Notes under the pieces: model-generated
What the model was told of the DNA's origin: nothing
The model's database searches: none
Seen by the model: only the letters and a program-made list of their open reading frames with translations
Shown: positions 16,601 through 24,141 of the stretch, in pieces
Position numbering within the stretch: the stretch's first letter is position 1
Layout: each line of letters starts with the position of its first letter
Origin: Humitalea rosea
GTDB lineage: Bacteria > Pseudomonadota > Alphaproteobacteria > Acetobacterales > Acetobacteraceae
Reading direction: 5' to 3'
DNA: 64,000 nucleotides
Assembly: GCF_003253705.1 (NCBI RefSeq)
Contig: NZ_QKYU01000013.1
Coordinates: forward strand, 88,861 to 152,860
Position numbers and translations under genes: made by a program

Positions 16601-18368
16601 TCTCTCGACCCTGCACCTGACCTTGGAGCGGCTTCCGCTGGCGCGCGACCTCGCACGTCTGCCCGAGCCCTTCTTCGATCCGCGCCTGATGCGCGAGCCG
16701 CTGGTGCTGCCCCTCGTGGTGCCGGATGGCGCCGGCAATGAGGTGATCAAGGCAGCGGCGGTCGTCTCCTCCTGGTTCGCGGTGCAGGCCGATTATCGCG
16801 GGGCGAATTTCCCGGTGTCCGCCGCCATACCGACCCGCGGCAATGCCGTGGTGATCGCGACCGGCCAGGACAGCGTGCCAGGCCTGGCCCTGCCGCGCCT
16901 GGATGGCCCGACCCTGTCGCTCGCGCCCAATCCGAACGACGCCAATGGCTTGCTGCTGATCGTCGGCGGCCGTTCAGGCGCCGAGGCGGTGCTTGCGGCC
17001 GAGGGGCTGGCGATCGGCCGGACGGCGCTCTCGGGTGAGACTGCGTTGGTCCAACGGACCGATGCGCCGCCGCGCGAGCCTTATGATGCGCCGCGCTGGC
17101 TGCGCAGCGACCGACCGGTGCGCGTCGGCGAGTTGATGGATGTGTCGGAACTCCAGTCCTACGGCTTCGCGCCGGGGCCGATCTCCGTGCCGTTCCGCAA
17201 TTCGCCGGATCTGTACACCTTCCGCAGCCGCAACCTCGAGACGGACATTCGCTTCCGCGCCCCCCCCGGGCCGATCATGGATGTCGCGGTCAGCCGGGTG
17301 GATGTCGCGTTGAACGACGTCTACCTGCGCTCCTTCCCGCTGGGTGAGCAGGAGCCGGGCTGGCCCTGGAACCAGATCCGCCGTTGGGTCGGAAGCGCGC
17401 CGGGCGGTGAGCGCGGCGAGGGCCATGCCGGCCTGCCGCCTTACCTGATCTTCGGGTTGAACGAGTTGCAGCTCCGCTTCGATATGCGGCCGTTGAACCG
17501 GGGCGATTGCGTCAGCATTCCTGGCGACATCCACGCCTCGATCGACCCCGACAGCACCATCGATATCAGCCGTGCCTTCCGCTTCACGGCGATGCCGAAC
17601 CTCGCCTTCTTCGCGGGCTCGGGCTTTCCGTTCTCGCGGCTGGCCGATCTCGGCGACACCGCCGCGGTGCTGCCGGACCGGCCGAACGCGCTGGAGCTGA
17701 CCGCCTTCTTCAACATGATCGGGCGGATGGCGGCGAATGTCGGCCATCCCGCGACCAGGATCGAGATCGTGCGCGCGGCGGCGTTGGAATCGGTCGCCGA
17801 CCGCAACCTGCTGGTCTTTGGGGTCCTCGGGCGCCAGCCGGCGCTGACCACGCTGTTCCCGAACGGGCCGGTGGTGGTCGAACCCAGCGGGCGGACGAAT
17901 GTCGGCCTGCCGGATGCGCTGGAAACCTTCCGCCAGATCTTCCTGCCGGAAGACCGCCGGCGGGAGCGGGAACGGTTGACGGCAGTGCTGTCGCAGCCGG
18001 GCGACGGGATGGGCATGTTCATCTCGGGCGAGAGCCCGCTGCGCTCGAACCGCACCGTGGTCGCCGTGACCGGCACCAATCCGCAAGGGTTGGAAGCGAT
18101 CGTCGCCTCCCTGCGCGATCCCGAGCTGCAGCCCCGCATCCAGGGCGACGTGTCGATCCTGTCCGGGGGGCGCATGACCTCGTACATGGTCGGGCCGGTC
18201 TACCATGTGGGATCGCTGCCCTGGTGGCTGGTCCCGCAATACTGGCTCGGGAAGCGGCCGGATCTGCTGCTGCTGGCCGTTGCCCTTGCGGCGCTGTTGA
18301 TCGCCATCCCCTCTTACTGGGCGCTGCGCCGTCGCGCGGCCCTTCGGCTTAGGACGCGGACGCCATGA
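13641..18368 (+). CDS. bcsAB: Cellulose synthase, fused catalytic and cyclic-di-GMP-binding subunits (BcsA-BcsB)
   Basis: One 1575-residue frame encodes both synthase subunits, as in acsAB of Komagataeibacter. The BcsA half has TM helices, the family 2 glycosyltransferase with DDG (D180), DCD (D228, D230), FFCGS, TED (catalytic D325) and QRMRW (361-365), the gating loop FNVTDKGG, then a PilZ domain with RRQVR/RERAR (about 562-570) and DLSLGG (593-598), the c-di-GMP motifs. After a basic linker, residues 753-775 form an internal signal-like segment (MAAGIALLLGLGLAVPAEAQ). The BcsB half follows, with periplasmic carbohydrate-binding and flavodoxin-like modules and a C-terminal TM helix near residue 1545. 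The protein polymerises UDP-glucose and threads glucan outwards. It overlaps bcsQ by one base and bcsC by ATGA. Start 13641 gives the normal N-terminus. Confidence 0.97.
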   Translation: MAFRPYAAGRRMLVHSPLAGFLSAVIGFVIAITFIVVPLDAEQQAFLALGGFLLFLIANRLPGRGVTLFLIFFSGSISLRYLYWRVTDTLDYTSYFQTFLGTGLLLAEGYAILALLLSYFQQAWPLDRKPAPMPEDSDLWPTVDIMIPTYNEPLSVVKPTVFAAMAIDWPRDKMRVLLLDDGRREEFQQFAAEVGCEYLTRPDNKGAKAGNINNALAQTDGEYVAVFDCDHVATRGFLQFTVGWLLRDRDLAMVQTPHHFYSPDPFERNLASGQRVPNEGLLFYGLIQQGNDLWNAAFFCGSCAVMRRVALEEVGGVPTQTVTEDCHCSLKMQRLGWRTAYLRVPLAAGLATERLILHIGQRMRWARGMVQILRVETPLFSSGLRLAQRLCYFNAQLHFLFPLPRVVFLTAPLAFLLFGESVIAASPLAIVAFAGPHVVHSIATASRIQGAVRHSFWSEIYETVLALYLLPVVLTTLLDPSKGKFNVTDKGGTLQEGYFDLRAVLPNVILGVLLIIGLLSGIHGLATNPIETTQFQANALNTVWVVLSLVTVLAGLAVGRERRQVRERARIGAVVAATVVLPDGRVVEGQSLDLSLGGAAIAVALPADMPPDAVVTLELDVGPERVAIPAEVLRWSENRLQVRFIPQDLRDEGNIVRSVLGRADAWVDWDSVRRDRPLRSLKEVAVSIGGLFRGDSQLSFRGRRERRAAMRAARGRSETAHVPEVVIADSPLPEGPRTPPASSTEAERARRRMAAGIALLLGLGLAVPAEAQRQQAPPPPPPFGVAPAQTPSVTPQPPVVTQQQYVVPGDLAPTFVPPAFASPPGVTQGVPPGTGGIPGAALPGYTGGPSPQLGGGVEANGTSRIESRTLRQLGLRGPMQLRGLSDLQGLLFGVRGDEVVTAARLVLQGATSPALIPELSQIAFTLNEQFVGTITPDRMRPAFGPLEFPINPVFFADSNRLNFRFTGRYAVECNDPLSGLLWSTISDLSTLHLTLERLPLARDLARLPEPFFDPRLMREPLVLPLVVPDGAGNEVIKAAAVVSSWFAVQADYRGANFPVSAAIPTRGNAVVIATGQDSVPGLALPRLDGPTLSLAPNPNDANGLLLIVGGRSGAEAVLAAEGLAIGRTALSGETALVQRTDAPPREPYDAPRWLRSDRPVRVGELMDVSELQSYGFAPGPISVPFRNSPDLYTFRSRNLETDIRFRAPPGPIMDVAVSRVDVALNDVYLRSFPLGEQEPGWPWNQIRRWVGSAPGGERGEGHAGLPPYLIFGLNELQLRFDMRPLNRGDCVSIPGDIHASIDPDSTIDISRAFRFTAMPNLAFFAGSGFPFSRLADLGDTAAVLPDRPNALELTAFFNMIGRMAANVGHPATRIEIVRAAALESVADRNLLVFGVLGRQPALTTLFPNGPVVVEPSGRTNVGLPDALETFRQIFLPEDRRRERERLTAVLSQPGDGMGMFISGESPLRSNRTVVAVTGTNPQGLEAIVASLRDPELQPRIQGDVSILSGGRMTSYMVGPVYHVGSLPWWLVPQYWLGKRPDLLLLAVALAALLIAIPSYWALRRRAALRLRTRTP

Positions 18369-21300
18369 CGATGCGAACCCGCCTGCTCGCCTCGGTCTTC
18401 GCGGCAGCCCTTCTACCGTTCCTGCCAGGTTCGGCGCCGGCCCAGCAGCAGACCGATCCGGCGATCGCGGCGTTGCTGGACCAGGCGAATTACTGGCGAT
18501 TGCAGAACAAGCCGGAGCAAGCGATCCGGGCGCTGGAGCGCGTGCTGGCGGCCGATCCGCGCAACGTCGAGGGCCTTGCCGCCGCCGCCGCCTCCAGCGC
18601 GGAAGCCGGCAACCGGGCTGCCGCTGACCAGTACCTGCGGCGGCTGCGGCAGATTGCGCCGAATGATCCTCGCCTCGCGCGCACCGACCTCGCGGTGCAG
18701 GGCGCCTCTCTTGATCCCGCCGGCCTCGATGAAGCGCGGCGTCTGGCGCGGGCGGGCAACAATGCCGCCGCCGCCCAGCGGTTCCGCGAATTGTTCCGCG
18801 GCAATGTGCCGCCGCCGAATGTGGCCGTTGAATATTACCAGACGCTGGCCGGCACCGAGGCCGGGTATGCGGAGGCGCAGCGCGGACTCGCGCGGCTGGC
18901 CGCGGAGAACCCGAACGACCGTCGCATCCAGCTCGCCTATTCGCAGATGCTGACCTTCCGCGAGGGCACCCGAAGCGTTGGCGTGGAGCGGCTTCGCGCC
19001 TTGGCGCAGACGCCGGATGCCGGGCAGGCGTCGGTCGCCTCCTGGCGGGACGCGCTGATCTGGAGCGGGCCGAACCCGCAGATGATCCCGGAATTCCGTG
19101 CCTTCCTGCAGCGCTTCCCCAACGACCAGCAGGTCCAGGGCTTGCTCGCCCAGGCGATGAACCCGCCCCAGGGCCCCGCCGATGCGCAGGGCGAGGCCCG
19201 GTCCCGCGGCTTCACCGCCTATAATGGTGGCCGCCTGCCCGAAGCCGAGCGCGAGTTCCAGGCGGCGCTGACGCTGAACCCGCAGGATTCGGATGCGCTG
19301 GGCGGTCTCGGTCTCGTGCGGTCGCGGCAGGGGCGGACGCGTGAAGCGCGCAGCCTGCTGCAGCAGGCGATCGACGCCGACCCGACGGATGGCCGGCGCA
19401 AGTGGGGCGCGGCCCTGGCCGGGACCAATGCGACCGGCGGCGGCGGCAATGCGCGCGCCAGTGGCGGTGACGTCAACCAGGCGCGCAGCCTGTTGCTGCG
19501 CGGCGATGTGGATGAGTCCGAGCAGGCCTTGCTGCGCATCGTGCGCCGCGACGGCGGCGACCGTGCCGATGCCGAGGCCTTGCTGGGCGATATCGCGCTG
19601 CGTCGCGGCGATCCGGTGGCGGCCGAGCAGCGGTACCGCGCCGCACTGTCGCGCCGCCCGGCGCTGCCCACGGCGCTTGCCGGACTTTATGATTCGCTGC
19701 AGCAACTCGGGCGCTTCGCCGAGGCGGAGCAGCTTCTGCAAGGGCGCAACGGCGCGGCGCTGACCGCGGCCGCGGGCACCCAGCGCGCCGAATCCCTGCG
19801 CGCCGAAGCCACCCGTACCGATGACCCCGAGGCCGCGCTGGCCCTGCTGCGCGCCGCTGTCGCCGCCAACCCGGCGGACCCCTGGACCCGGCTCGATGCC
19901 GCGCGCCTGTTGTCACGCCAGGGCCGTGGCGCCGAAGGGCGCGCGCTGATCGAGGAGCCGCTCGCGGCCGGCCGGCCGAGCAACGAGGCCCTCCAGGCCG
20001 CGGCGCTCTTCGCGAACGAGGAAGGGCGGGTGCAGGACGCCGCGGCGCTGATCGAGCGCATTCCCAACCGCGTCCGCACCGCCGACCAGACCATGCTGCT
20101 GCGCCGCGCGCGCATCCAGCAGCAGGTCGCGGCCGCGGCCGCGCCAGGCAGCATGGGCGACCGGACCACGGCCCGCACCCGCCTGCTGTCGCTCGCGACC
20201 CGTCCCGATCCGACCGGCGAAGTGCCGGCGGCGGTGGTCCGCGCGCTGATGGGGCTGAACGACCCGCAGGGGGCCGTCGAGGCCGCGCGGGTCGCGGCCA
20301 GCGTGAACCGCCGTGCGCCGGTCTCCGGCCGCATCGCGGTGGCCGATGCGCTGCTCGACGCGGGCCTGACCTATGAGGCCGCCGTGCTGGCTCAGGGTGT
20401 TGCCCAGGATAGCCGCCTGACCAGCGATGAACGCCGCCGCGTCAACAGCCTGATGGCCGGTGTTGCGGTCCGCGAAAGCGACCGCCTGAACCAGCAGGGC
20501 AACCAGGCCGCGGCCTATGAGCGGCTGGCGCCGGCGCTGGTGCAGGACCCGACCAACCCCAGCGCGAACCTGGCCCTGGCCCGGCTCTATCAGGGCGCGG
20601 ACGAACCGCGCGACGCACAGCGCATCGCCGAGGCGGTGTTGCAGCGTGACCCGCGCAACACCGACGCGCGTCAGGCCGCGATGGATGCCGCCGTGGCACT
20701 GCGTGACTGGGGCCGGGCCGAGGCACTGCTGGCGGAAGGCCGGGCGCTGCTGCCCAACGACCCGCGCATTTCCATGCTCGAAGCGCGGCTCGCGCGGTCC
20801 TGGGGCGATACCCGCCGGGCACAGGTCGCCCTGGAGCAGGCGGCGACCCAGCGGCGCAACCAGCTTGGCGTGAACCAGCCGATCGGCTCCTACGCGCCCG
20901 CCATCCCGACGGCACCGCAGCCGGCGGGGCTCTACGACAACCCCTTCCGCCGGACCCCGCTGGCTGGCCAGGACCAGCCGATGCCCCCGGTCTGGGCCGC
21001 GCAGCCCGAGCGTGGCGAGCGTGCCGTCCGCGCCGCACCTACACCGGCACCGGCACCGGCACCGGCACCGGCACCGCGGCAATACGCGCAGGCCTACCAG
21101 CCGCCCGCGGCATCGCCGCAATATCCTGCCGCGGCCCCGCAATATGCGGCCCCACAATACGCCGCCCCGCCGCAATACTCGCAGCCCTATGCGAGCCCGG
21201 GCGGACCTGCGGCGCCTGCCGTGGATCAACGCTATGTCCGCCCGGCGCAATACGCCGCGCCCCCGCAGTCACCGACGCCGTTCCGCCTGATGCCCTCGGG

Positions 21301-22507
21301 CGGCGTGCAGACGCCGGTCACCTCCGACCCGCTGCTGAACGACATCTCCCGCCAGTTGACCGAAGTGCGGGAGGAGGCGGCTCCCCGCCTCAGCGCGTCC
21401 TTCGGCGGGCGCGCCCGTTCGGGCGATGCCGGGCTGGACCGCCTGACCGAATTTGGCGGCACCGCCGAAGCCTCGACCTCGATGCCCGGCATCGGTGGCC
21501 GGATCATCGCGCGGGTCTCGCCGGTCTCGATCAACGCGGGCGATCTCGCGAGTGATGTGCCGACCCTGCGGCGCTACGGCAGCAACGTGTTGCAGCTGCC
21601 GGGCGGCCTGAACCCCGCGATCACCACGGCCCAGGCGCGGGCAACCCAGCCGGGCGATGGTTCGGCCAGCGGTGTCGGGCTCGGCGTCGCCTATGTGCGG
21701 GACAATTTCTCGCTCGACGTCGGCAGCACGCCGATCGGCTTCGAACGGCAGAACATCGTCGGCGGCATCGAAGTCGCGCCCAGCCTCGCCCAAGGCGTCC
21801 GCCTGCGGCTGACCGGCGAGCGGCGCGCGGTTACAGACAGCCTGCTGTCCTGGGCCGGCATGCGCGACAGCTCGACCAACAAGACCTGGGGCGGCGTCGT
21901 CCGCACCTCCGGGCGCGCGGCGATCGAGCTGACCGAGGGCGACACCGAATTCTACGCCCTGGGCGGCTACGGCACTCTCGAGGGCGAGAACGTCGCCGAC
22001 AACTCCCGCGTCGAGGCCGGGGCCGGCTTCCGCACCCCGATCTATCGCACCGCCCGTGATGAGCTGGTGGCGGGGCTCGACCTCACCTACATGGCCTATG
22101 ACCAGAACCTGCGGCTGTTTACCCTGGGCCATGGCGGGTATTTCAGCCCGCAGTCGTTCTTCTCGGCCACGGTTCCCGTCGACTACCGCGCCCGCACCGG
22201 CAATTTCTTCTGGCGGGTGGGCGCCTCCGCGGGCTTCTCGACCTTCCGCGAGGATCGTGCGGCGCTCTTCCCGGATGATGCCTCGCTCCAGCGGCAGGTG
22301 GAGCAGCGCGCTGCCTCCGACAGCACCATCTCCGCCTTCTACCCCGGCCAGACGCAGAGTGGGTTTGCGGGCGGGCTGCGGGGCGATATCGAATACGCCG
22401 TCTCGCCGGCGTTGCGCCTCGGGGCGCTGGCGCGTTACGACCGCTCCGGCGATTGGAACGAGGGCCGCGCCATGGTCTTCGCCCGCTACCGGCTTGGTGG
22501 ACAATGA
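18365..22507 (+). CDS. bcsC: Cellulose export outer-membrane protein BcsC (TPR plus beta-barrel)
   Basis: This 1380-residue protein forms the outer-membrane export channel for cellulose. A signal peptide is visible (MTMRTRLLASVFAAALLPFL ... APAQ). Residues about 30-860 are tetratricopeptide-like repeats, for example NVEGLAAAAASSAEAGNRAAADQYL and DALGGLGLVRSRQGRTREARSLLQQAI, which form the periplasmic scaffold. A low-complexity linker rich in Pro, Ala, Gln and Tyr follows (about 880-975), containing a (PA)n run encoded by a hexanucleotide repeat. The last 400 residues are the BCSC_C beta-barrel, ending in aromatic-rich strands (AMVFARYRLGGQ). It is translationally coupled to bcsAB by ATGA and ends 16 bases before bcsD. 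Confidence 0.95.
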   Translation: MTMRTRLLASVFAAALLPFLPGSAPAQQQTDPAIAALLDQANYWRLQNKPEQAIRALERVLAADPRNVEGLAAAAASSAEAGNRAAADQYLRRLRQIAPNDPRLARTDLAVQGASLDPAGLDEARRLARAGNNAAAAQRFRELFRGNVPPPNVAVEYYQTLAGTEAGYAEAQRGLARLAAENPNDRRIQLAYSQMLTFREGTRSVGVERLRALAQTPDAGQASVASWRDALIWSGPNPQMIPEFRAFLQRFPNDQQVQGLLAQAMNPPQGPADAQGEARSRGFTAYNGGRLPEAEREFQAALTLNPQDSDALGGLGLVRSRQGRTREARSLLQQAIDADPTDGRRKWGAALAGTNATGGGGNARASGGDVNQARSLLLRGDVDESEQALLRIVRRDGGDRADAEALLGDIALRRGDPVAAEQRYRAALSRRPALPTALAGLYDSLQQLGRFAEAEQLLQGRNGAALTAAAGTQRAESLRAEATRTDDPEAALALLRAAVAANPADPWTRLDAARLLSRQGRGAEGRALIEEPLAAGRPSNEALQAAALFANEEGRVQDAAALIERIPNRVRTADQTMLLRRARIQQQVAAAAAPGSMGDRTTARTRLLSLATRPDPTGEVPAAVVRALMGLNDPQGAVEAARVAASVNRRAPVSGRIAVADALLDAGLTYEAAVLAQGVAQDSRLTSDERRRVNSLMAGVAVRESDRLNQQGNQAAAYERLAPALVQDPTNPSANLALARLYQGADEPRDAQRIAEAVLQRDPRNTDARQAAMDAAVALRDWGRAEALLAEGRALLPNDPRISMLEARLARSWGDTRRAQVALEQAATQRRNQLGVNQPIGSYAPAIPTAPQPAGLYDNPFRRTPLAGQDQPMPPVWAAQPERGERAVRAAPTPAPAPAPAPAPRQYAQAYQPPAASPQYPAAAPQYAAPQYAAPPQYSQPYASPGGPAAPAVDQRYVRPAQYAAPPQSPTPFRLMPSGGVQTPVTSDPLLNDISRQLTEVREEAAPRLSASFGGRARSGDAGLDRLTEFGGTAEASTSMPGIGGRIIARVSPVSINAGDLASDVPTLRRYGSNVLQLPGGLNPAITTAQARATQPGDGSASGVGLGVAYVRDNFSLDVGSTPIGFERQNIVGGIEVAPSLAQGVRLRLTGERRAVTDSLLSWAGMRDSSTNKTWGGVVRTSGRAAIELTEGDTEFYALGGYGTLEGENVADNSRVEAGAGFRTPIYRTARDELVAGLDLTYMAYDQNLRLFTLGHGGYFSPQSFFSATVPVDYRARTGNFFWRVGASAGFSTFREDRAALFPDDASLQRQVEQRAASDSTISAFYPGQTQSGFAGGLRGDIEYAVSPALRLGALARYDRSGDWNEGRAMVFARYRLGGQ
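21043..21076 (+). repeat. ACCGGC hexanucleotide tandem repeat inside bcsC
   Basis: Five consecutive ACCGGC units (21043-21072) plus a partial sixth are read in frame as alternating Pro and Ala in the linker between the TPR region and the barrel of BcsC. Copy-number change by slippage would add or remove two residues without shifting the frame. Confidence 0.9.
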
Positions 22508-22523
22508 TCAGGGATATTCGGGC

Positions 22524-22991
22524 ATGACGACGAACGCCCCCATGCTCGGTTTTCTGGCGCGGCGGCAGGTCTCCGCCCAGTGGCGCGGCTTCGTGCGGAG
22601 CCTCGTGGAAACGCTCGACGTCAATCTGGAGAAGGATGACCGCGACGCCTTGCTGCGCGCGGTTGGCGCCCGGCTGGCCGCACAGATGCCGCTGCCGACG
22701 ACGACGAGCCTCGACGCGCTGGAACAGCGGATGAATGATGCCCTGGCCGAAACCGACTGGGGCTTCGTCGAGATCTCCTTCGACCAGGAGCGCGACCGCC
22801 TGGTGTTGAGCCACGCCGCCGCCCCGGCCATCGCCACGGAAAGCGATGCCGGCGGTGGCTGGATCGCGCCGGTGCTGGAGGGGCTCTACACCGCCTGGTT
22901 CGCCGCCCAGGAGGGCAGCGTGCCCGAGCTCGCCGCCACCGCCGTCGAGGTGACCGTCGGCCGGCTGCAGCTGGATTACGGGCTGGCGTAA
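22524..22991 (+). CDS. bcsD: Cellulose synthase subunit D
   Basis: This 155-residue protein has the length of BcsD of Komagataeibacter (about 156), which forms a ring or filament that organises crystalline cellulose secretion. Recognisable BcsD features are the N-terminal FLARRQVSAQWRGFVRSL helix, DWGFVEISFDQERDRLVLSHAA and the C-terminal EGLYTAWFAAQEGSVPELAATAVE segment. The ATG at 22524 starts 16 bases after bcsC stops; the ribosome-binding site is weak (AGGGA). It is the last gene of the operon and overlaps the tail of the convergent lacI-type gene by 16 bases. The presence of bcsD is diagnostic of cellulose operons that make ordered ribbons. Confidence 0.9.
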   Translation: MTTNAPMLGFLARRQVSAQWRGFVRSLVETLDVNLEKDDRDALLRAVGARLAAQMPLPTTTSLDALEQRMNDALAETDWGFVEISFDQERDRLVLSHAAAPAIATESDAGGGWIAPVLEGLYTAWFAAQEGSVPELAATAVEVTVGRLQLDYGLA

Positions 22992-24025
22992 GCCGCCGTC
23001 GAGGCCCGCACCACAAGCTGTGGCACAAGCCGGACGGACTCGGCTGGCTCCTCCGTGCCGCACAGCCGCCCGAGCAGCGCCTCGGCCGCAAGGCGCCCCA
23101 TGGTCGCGTGCTGGATCCGCACCGTGGTCAGGGGGGGCGCGACCCGGTCCATCAGCGGCATGTCGTTGAATCCGGTGACCGACATCCCCCCGGGCACGGC
23201 AATGCCCGCTTCCTCCAGCGCGTCATAGGCGCCCATCGCCAGCAGATCGTTGGCGGTGGTGATCGCGGTAAATCCGCCCGTGGCCAGCAAGGCCTGCATG
23301 GCGACCCGCCCGGCGGCGCGGGAATAGGCGCTGGCCTGGGCCAGGGGGGCGGCATCGAGCACCAGCCCCGCTGCGGCCAGGCCCTCGCGGAAGCCCTGCA
23401 GCCGGTCGGCGGCGGTCGCGGTGCCGGCCGGGCCGCCCAGATGGGCGATGCGCCGATGCCCCAGGGCCACCAGATGCGCCACCGCCGCCCGCAGCCCCGC
23501 CGCATCATCCGAGCCGAAGCTGATCGCCGAGCCGTCCTCGCCAGGCGGCAGGCGCCGGTTCACCAGAACCAGCGGCAGGCCTAGCCGCGCGGCGAGGGCG
23601 ACCGCCGGCCCGCCGCGCGCCGCCGAGGCCAGGATCAGCCCATCCGCGCCCTGCGCCGCCATGCGCTCGACGATCAGCCGCTCACGCTCCACATCGCCCG
23701 CGGTGTTCGCGAGCAGGGTGACGTAGCCGCGCGCGGCCAGGCTCTGCTCGATCGCTTCCACGATCGGCGGGAACACCGGATTGGTCAGGTCGGGCACCAG
23801 CACCCCCACCGTGCGGCTGCGGCCGGAGCGCAGCCCCGCCGCCAGGGCGGAGGGCCGGTAGCCGAGCGCCGCCGCGGCCTCGGTCACCCGCAGCGCCACG
23901 GCATCGCTGATGCGGTGGCGCGCGGCCGGGTCCATCGCGCGGGACACGGTGGAGGCATGGACGCCCGCGGCACGCGCGACATCGGCGATGGTGGGGCGGG
24001 TGGGGGGCGGCGCGTCACGGTTCAT
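22976..24025 (-). CDS. LacI-family transcriptional regulator
   Basis: This 349-residue repressor has the classical layout. The helix-turn-helix is near residues 12-31 (IADVARAAGVHASTVSRAM), followed by the hinge with ALGYRPSALAAGLRSG, then a periplasmic-binding-protein-like effector domain (VGVLVPDLTNPVFPPIVEAIE ... GADGLILAS ... VSVTGFND-like stretch at VTGFNDMPLMDRVAPPLTTV). It is divergent from the catabolic operon beginning at 24142, and a perfect LacI-type operator lies between them, so it very likely represses that operon and perhaps itself. Its 3' end overlaps bcsD by 16 bases tail to tail. The effector is unknown; PurR/GalR-type members bind sugars or purines, but members controlling aromatic catabolism exist. 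Confidence 0.95.
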   Translation of the reverse strand: MNRDAPPPTRPTIADVARAAGVHASTVSRAMDPAARHRISDAVALRVTEAAAALGYRPSALAAGLRSGRSRTVGVLVPDLTNPVFPPIVEAIEQSLAARGYVTLLANTAGDVERERLIVERMAAQGADGLILASAARGGPAVALAARLGLPLVLVNRRLPPGEDGSAISFGSDDAAGLRAAVAHLVALGHRRIAHLGGPAGTATAADRLQGFREGLAAAGLVLDAAPLAQASAYSRAAGRVAMQALLATGGFTAITTANDLLAMGAYDALEEAGIAVPGGMSVTGFNDMPLMDRVAPPLTTVRIQHATMGRLAAEALLGRLCGTEEPAESVRLVPQLVVRASTAAYASP

Positions 24026-24066
24026 GTCGGAAGCCTATCACATCCAGGGCGCATCGAGCTGCCGTG

Positions 24067-24080
24067 TGCAATCGGTTGCA
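24067..24080. promoter_or_regulatory. LacI-family operator
   Basis: TGCAATCGGTTGCA matches the general LacI/PurR-family operator TGnAAnCGnTTnCA at every fixed position, with the central CG typical of this family. It lies between the divergent lacI-type gene and the MDR oxidoreductase gene, 8 bases upstream of a -35-like TTGACC. Binding by the adjacent regulator is inferred. Confidence 0.85.
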
Positions 24081-24088
24081 TTTTTTGC

Positions 24089-24118
24089 TTGACCCTGTTT
24101 CGCCATCACCTCTATGCC
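24089..24118 (+). promoter_or_regulatory. Probable promoter of the catabolic operon
   Basis: TTGACC (24089-24094) and TATGCC (24113-24118) are separated by 18 bases and lie 23 bases upstream of the ATG at 24142, in a locally AT-rich patch next to the LacI operator. The -10 is imperfect, so this is a candidate only. Confidence 0.5.
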
Positions 24119-24141
24119 GCTGCCAACGTCAGGAGCGCCCC

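Noticed and set aside
13860..16616. 918-codon open frame on the minus strand
   Set aside because: It is antisense to bcsAB and has no recognised domain; the synthase motifs are on the other strand.
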